A stretch of DNA of 64,000 bases from Apteryx mantelli (taxonomy: Eukaryota; Chordata; Aves; Apterygiformes; Apterygidae), in NCBI RefSeq assembly GCF_036417845.1, contig NC_089991.1, positions 13,547,001 through 13,611,000 on the forward strand, given 5' to 3'. The notes beneath the pieces were generated by a model that was not told the origin of the DNA, searched no databases, and saw only the letters and a program-made list of their open reading frames with translations. The stretch's first letter is position 1. Each line of letters starts with the position of its first letter. Below are positions 58,531 to 64,000 of the stretch, in pieces. Made by a program: the position numbers and the translations under genes.

Positions 58531-61500
58531 GCGAACACCAAGGAAGAGCCGATCTCACTAGGCTTGGCTTTGATTTGCATATTATCAATATTACTTATTT
58601 TATTCGCGAGGTTTTTTTTTTTTAGAACGGCACCTGTGAAAATGCACGTGCCTAATTTGGTTGTGAATGGTTGTCGTTGTAATTGTGCGTCCAGATGGAG
58701 AGAAACGTAGCTGTGCATTTGTATGTGGAATTAATGGGCTTCTATAAGTGCCTGGAGCTTTGGCACAGAGCCCTGCAGATTTGGGCTGCTGCTTGTGTGG
58801 AGGTAGCTGGGGAGGGACGATCTGATGTATGTGTAACGGTGCAGAGAGCTAGCTAGGGAGTAGAGGGGATATCTCCTTATTCATCCATAGGTTTTGTATT
58901 GGCATTTGTTACCAAAGTGTGTGCCTGCTAGCTTCGATGCCACTGAGTCTGTTCAACTCATGACATTTTGCAAACTGCTGAACTGTCAGGAGTTATCCAT
59001 AGGAAGGTGAAAAACACTATGCTGGCTGGGACAGAATAGGCGTCTGGTGCCACTGGGAAAGTTTACCGGCAGAGAGGCTTGTCAGGCTTTGCAGGAATAG
59101 GAAACTTTGCTTAAGTGAAGGTGCAGGAGGAAGGTGTTTTCCAGGAATGGAGCTATGGGAACTCAGACAAATTTGTGCTCTGACAGTCATGTCCCAGCAT
59201 CTGTGGTGCAGAGCTCTCCCTGTCACATCTGAGCTATCCACGCTCTCTATCTGTACCAAGCTTGTGTCATTCAGGCTAAGCATTTCATCGTTGCTGAACA
59301 CTGACCTTGCCTGCACTTACTCCAAAGCTGAGGAAAGTTAGCGGGAGTTTTTCTATTCATTTCTAAAGGCTTTGATTCAGGTACTGGGAGAGGAGCCAGT
59401 TTGCGGATCTGACACCAGGAGGGAGGGAACTGTGTGTGTGAGTGAAACACTAGTGTCATTTCCTTGAACCCCCAAGGCATCTTTCCTGCTCCAAAACAAA
59501 CTTCCCCCATGGAAGCTTCATAGAAGGCTGAATAATTAAAATATTAGGCAGCTGCAAGTTTCTGCTGCTTCAGGGCAGCTAGGAGGAGATAGGTCCTGGT
59601 TTATCAGCTTTAAGCCCCCAGATAGCAGTGGCAATTGGCCTGGGCAGTGCATTGAAGTATGTGATGTCATCAGGACTTAATTTCTCTTTAAAATAAAATG
59701 CTTTTCATTTAATGGGAATATCGTCTTGTGTTTCTTGAAGGAGAATGATTTTCTCTACCCTGTGTTATAGCAGTTGACTATTTTTGCTTGGGATAGCATA
59801 TGCAGGATAGAGCTTTTAGGAGGTTATTAGACTTCATCATTGTATTGGAGAATGGTGAATAGCCAGGTCCGAGGGTCAGTCTCCAGGGGAGGTATCTCCA
59901 GATTTTGTAGGGAGCTGCGCCGTACCGCTCGTGCGGAAGACATGGGGCGCAGCAGCCTGCGGCAAGGCTGCAGCCCCAGGGTGCTGACCCCTGCCCACAG
60001 CAGTGAGGGGTGCCCTGAAGCGTCCCCACCAGGAGGGGGAACTCCTGCTATGTGCAAGGAGCAGCACCAGCCTTCCTCTCCTCTGAAAAGATCTTCTCTG
60101 TTGCCTTTCTCTGCTCCCAGTCTGCGTTCAGCACTGTCAATACTGCCCACTAATTCTGTTGAAAAACAAACGTATGAGTGAACCTGTGTGTTTACTTAAA
60201 TAATAAGTATTTACACACTAAGGTATGTTTATCTTATTTCCTTAAACAGTCCCCTATGGGGATAGACATAAATAGTTTAATTTCCCCAGGACTTTGTAAA
60301 CACTGATTTAAAAGTAACAAGAGCAGTGTACTGACTGCGCTTGTTCACTCATTAAAGCCCTCTAGGAAGTCTCCAAATTGTACATGCAGCTCATCTCCGC
60401 CAACTGTGTTCCTGCGAGTGCCATCACTGTTTCTCCACCACCTCCTCCTCTCCTGTGTTCTGCAGCCACCTGTCACGCCTCGAATATTCCACGTTTGCTC
60501 CCCTCTTCCAAGTAGACCCTATCTCCAGGAAATCAGAGAGACAGGACAAAGAGCAAGGTACTCCCCCCGGGAAGGGTGACTGCCAGCATGGGTGGAAGTC
60601 CTTTGGGGCAGGAGCAGTCTGTTCAGACCTGTTACAAGGGCTTGTCAAGTGAATTCAACAAGCGACGCATTTGCAGTTGGCAGGGAGGTATGAGTTGAGG
60701 CGGGACAGAGGACTGTAGGCAGGGTGCGGTGAGAGGGATGCCAAAGAAGGGCAGATGGGAATTCCCCTCCTCTCGTTTGAGAAGACAACGCAGCACTCTC
60801 ACGTTTTCCACACTCCTCCAGTCCTGACCTGAGCCTGGTCTGGAGGCAGCTTGAGGCGGTGCTGGGGGTGGCAGAGAGGACAAGTGGGGTTTTCTGGCTT
60901 GTGGTCTTGTGGTGCACGGGAGGTGGAAGGAGGCCAGGAGGCTCGTGGTGAGGATGGAGGTGTCCTCTGGCAGGGACTGACTGCAGTTCCTCCAGTCTCC
61001 TTCATTGCAGAAGCAGCAAGTGAAGGGTGTGGAGTGTATACCAACGAGGTGTGAGGAGGCAACATATTGCCTTGCACATCAAACTGTCATGCTACACAAT
61101 ATGGAAATCTTTGTTGTGGGTTTGTGTTTGAAACCAAAGCTCTCATTAGCTTCTCATTTAGAAACCTGGTTGATTGCTCTCGTAAATGGAGTTTTTCACT
61201 CTGAACACTGACTGTGAGGATGCTGAGGAGCAAGGACACCCTTTCTGCTTGCCCTGCACTGACACTCTAAATTTTAGCCCAAGTGAGGTCACCTGGTGGT
61301 GGCAACTTCTACCTTCAGGCAACTGTCTTGTAGCTTGTGGCCGACACTTGCCCTCAGCTGTCTTGTTGTCTGATTCCTCCTCTCTGGTGATGTAGGAAAA
61401 AAAACAAACATGTGGCATCATATCTCACCAGGTATGAGTTACTTCTGGAGTTGGAAAGCAGGGCAGTTCCCTTAGGTGTCCAGAGAACTGAACACTGGCC

Positions 61501-64000
61501 TATTTTCTGCTACTGCCTCTTGTACATGTGTAGGAATAAAACCATAGGAAGGGTAAAATCCACATTTAGTTTAGGGCCAGTTGCAGCTCTGAGGTTGCTG
61601 AGATGTGGGCTTACGTGACTGATGGTATTTACATAGACAGGCTGCATTTAGTTGTGAAGAACCTCTTTGTGGTGCAGTTTATGGCAGGGGAAGTACTTCC
61701 TGGCCTTCACATTTAATCTGCTTGCACTTCTGTTTCCTGGTGGTCCTTCTTCTCTCTGGTGCATTCTGTTGTGGTGCTGCCTTTTTTCTGAAAAAGCTGG
61801 TGGTTCTCCTCATGGTCTAACTTTTATCTCAGTGCAGAGGGCAGATTACTTCCCACAGGAGCCTTAATGTGTGGGGCAGGAGATGGGAAAGGGATGAGCC
61901 ATATGCTTATTGCACAGCTAACATGAAACTGAAACCAGTATTTTCAAAGCGCCTGACTTTAATTTGGTCATATGTGTAATGCCATTAGACTTATTGTTAT
62001 TAGAACAAATAATCTAATTTAGGCCCCTCCTCAACCCCAATGAATTCGAGTGGCTGCAGACACATGGGTTGCAGTGAGAGAGACAGGCAGCAATGCACAG
62101 CAGAAAGCAAATTAATCTGTAAGAAGACAAATTGAACTTTGACAATTTTATTTGATTAGGGGAACAATTAGAGAAAATAGCAGGAGGTGCACTCACCCAA
62201 TGGCTCACATGCGAATGGAGATGGGTGGTAGAGTGGCAGCTGCTCTCCAGGGGCACAAGTCACCCTGAGCACGGGGCAACATGATACCGGGGTGCAGCTA
62301 CAGCCCACTGGAGACCTATTTTAAGGCAAGGGTGGGAGGATAATAGTGAAAAGCTGGCTGCTGGCCTTCTGTGCTGGGGTTGTTGGGGTGTTTTTTCCTG
62401 CAACCTGATGCAGACAGGAGTGTTTGTTTATTCACAGATCATCTGGGTTTTACAAAGCCATGACTTGGTTTTGTTCGCTGCAACAGGGGTTGGACCCAGA
62501 CCTATTGCACAAAGTCAGTCAGGGAGTGCTTTTTCTTCTGGGTTCTCCCCTCTCCTTCCTGAAATCCCTGGCTCTATTTCACAGCGCCGAGGCAGGGGTT
62601 CTGCGCCCTGCCTTCTGTTTAGCACATCTACACCTACTCCACCATACTCGCATCTCCTCCGTCTGGCCTAATCTGCAAAGGTACTCAAACACCCACAGCA
62701 TTGTTAAAAGTCAATGTGCTCTGCGTAGGCTCAACACCTCTGAAAATCAGGCCTGCACTGTCCCACTCACACATGCATCCTCATTGCCGTCTGCATCCCC
62801 CACGCTCCCTCTGCCTCCCTCCCTGATTTGGTGCCTGTCTTTCGATCTTTGGCTGGGCAAGAGTCATGTTCAGCCAAACATGGCAAAGTTGAAGTCACGG
62901 CCAGTGACTACTGTTCAGCATTTGTGCTGTAACAGCACAGCTTACAGCAGCAAGCACCAGAGCTGTTGTCTGCTACGGCAAAGCTGCAGGATAAGGAATC
63001 CATCCATGCTTAGAGTAAGCAAAGCAAAGGGACTGTCGGGGTGATGAAGGGGCATTTGCTCATTCCATCTGCTCAAGCTTGGTTTGCTCAGAATCACATT
63101 GCTGTGAGGCTCATTATTTTACTTTTTTTCCCCTTTCAGTTTGAGATGGCAAAGACAAGTTCTGCCCTTATTATAGTTCCCATGGAGACAGGTTTGATGC
63201 TGTGCATTAAAGGGGGGTGAGGCAGGCACAGTCAGCTCTTCGTCTGGGCCAGCAGTTCCTGCTGGTTCCTTTGCACGGCATCTCTCCCAGTGGGAACTTC
63301 AGCAGCTTGCTTCTCAGCTGACTGGGCTCTTAGAGGGGCAAAGCATGGGGGCTTTGCTGGGTTTAATCAAAAGGCAGTATCCCCGTTCTGTTCATCCAGG
63401 TGTTCGAGGAACATTCCCAACTCTCCAAGCTGCCCCTCACCTTTGGAGCTAAGTTAAAACAAATCAGAAGCACTCAAGAGACAGGGATGTGAAGATTTCT
63501 GAGCTCTGCTCATTGTTCCAGTACTGTCCTCCAGTGCTGCCCTGGTCTGCTCTCTTGCACCCTAAGACCCATTTTTTCCAGCTACATCAAGGATGCGGAA
63601 GGTGCCTCCCTTCCTCAGGAAGGAGAGGATTAGAGCTGCTTTCCTCGCAAAGGTCGCAGAGGGCTTGTGGAGGCTGTGCTCATCATTAGTCTTGGTAATG
63701 TGCTGGTTCATGTGATGTGGAGCAGGCCCTGTCCTGTGCAGCCACCCCATGGCAACACGCCAGGTTTGTCTGGGAGAACGGTCAGATCTCTTTGCACTTC
63801 ACATCCAGATGTGACTGAGGCCCAGCAACCTTGTGAGGTTCTTTGTCTTCAGAAGGAGGAAAATCAATCAAACAAACAAACAAACCATGTCCTCCTCTCT
63901 TATTCTGTGAATGTGAGGCCGCACGGGCATAGCAGAAGTGCTGACTCTCCTGTCGCCCTGGGGACATCTGTGCTGCAGCTACTCCTGCCTGGAGATTTCC
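58531..64000 (+). other. Presumed first intron of the unidentified gene
   Basis: Non-island DNA with no recognisable coding exon. The longest frame (62424-63044, 206 codons) has low-information composition and no suitable splice borders or domain, so I do not call it. An (AAAC)n run occurs at about 63868-63886. If the gene starts at the CpG island, its first intron is longer than 5.8 kb. Confidence 0.35.

Noticed and set aside
57410-58588. 392-codon minus-strand frame through the second CpG island
   Set aside because: Arginine-, proline-, alanine- and glycine-rich composition in all frames of a CpG island shows a stop-poor GC-rich artefact; no domain or initiation evidence.
62424-63044. 206-codon plus-strand frame near the right end
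   Set aside because: Composition is not protein-like for a known family, and no proper acceptor-donor pair frames it.

Overview
The window looks like nuclear DNA of a bird, or less likely another sauropsid. The evidence is large introns with GT-AG borders, two CpG islands, a vertebrate-type solute-carrier gene pair, low transposon density, and a CR1 LINE ending in the (ATTCTGTG)n octamer typical of sauropsid CR1. No bacterial, plasmid, viral or CRISPR feature is present.

Layout. (1) About 150-1120 is a CpG island with a candidate noncoding first exon whose donor lies at 876; it is the likely SLC26A2 promoter. (2) 6851-11373 holds the two coding exons of SLC26A2 (715 aa), a plasma-membrane sulfate/anion exchanger, followed by a 3' UTR with poly(A) signals at 11922 and 12521. 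(3) 12.5-29.2 kb is intergenic. It carries a 5'-truncated CR1 copy with a fully open reverse-transcriptase frame (19778-22062), MIR-like SINE relics, and a TATA/Inr/donor combination at 27402-27538 that could be the promoter and first exon of the next gene. (4) 29231-32247 holds a second, complete SLC26 gene (737 aa) in the same orientation with the same exon plan. It is a tandem paralog of the SLC26A1/A2 sulfate-transporter clade with several substitutions in usually invariant membrane motifs. (5) 32.6-57.5 kb has no convincing protein-coding gene. It contains short tandem repeats, an ancient CR1 tail (about 43.1 kb), a perfect 12-bp hairpin (45658-45684), and an orphan CpG-enriched patch with a TATA box and a possible first exon (about 44.3-45.1 kb). 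(6) About 57.6-58.5 kb is a second strong CpG island, probably the promoter and first exon of a plus-strand gene whose body runs through the rest of the window and beyond; I cannot name that gene.

How the genes work together: both SLC26 proteins are predicted to move sulfate and related anions across the plasma membrane. SLC26A2 is the classical supplier of sulfate for proteoglycan sulfation in cartilage. The downstream paralog keeps the transporter fold and STAS domain but has diverged around the substrate pathway and seems to lack a CpG promoter, which suggests a different expression pattern and perhaps a different substrate preference. The tandem SLC26 pair is the most interesting content; I found no evidence for a wholly new kind of system.
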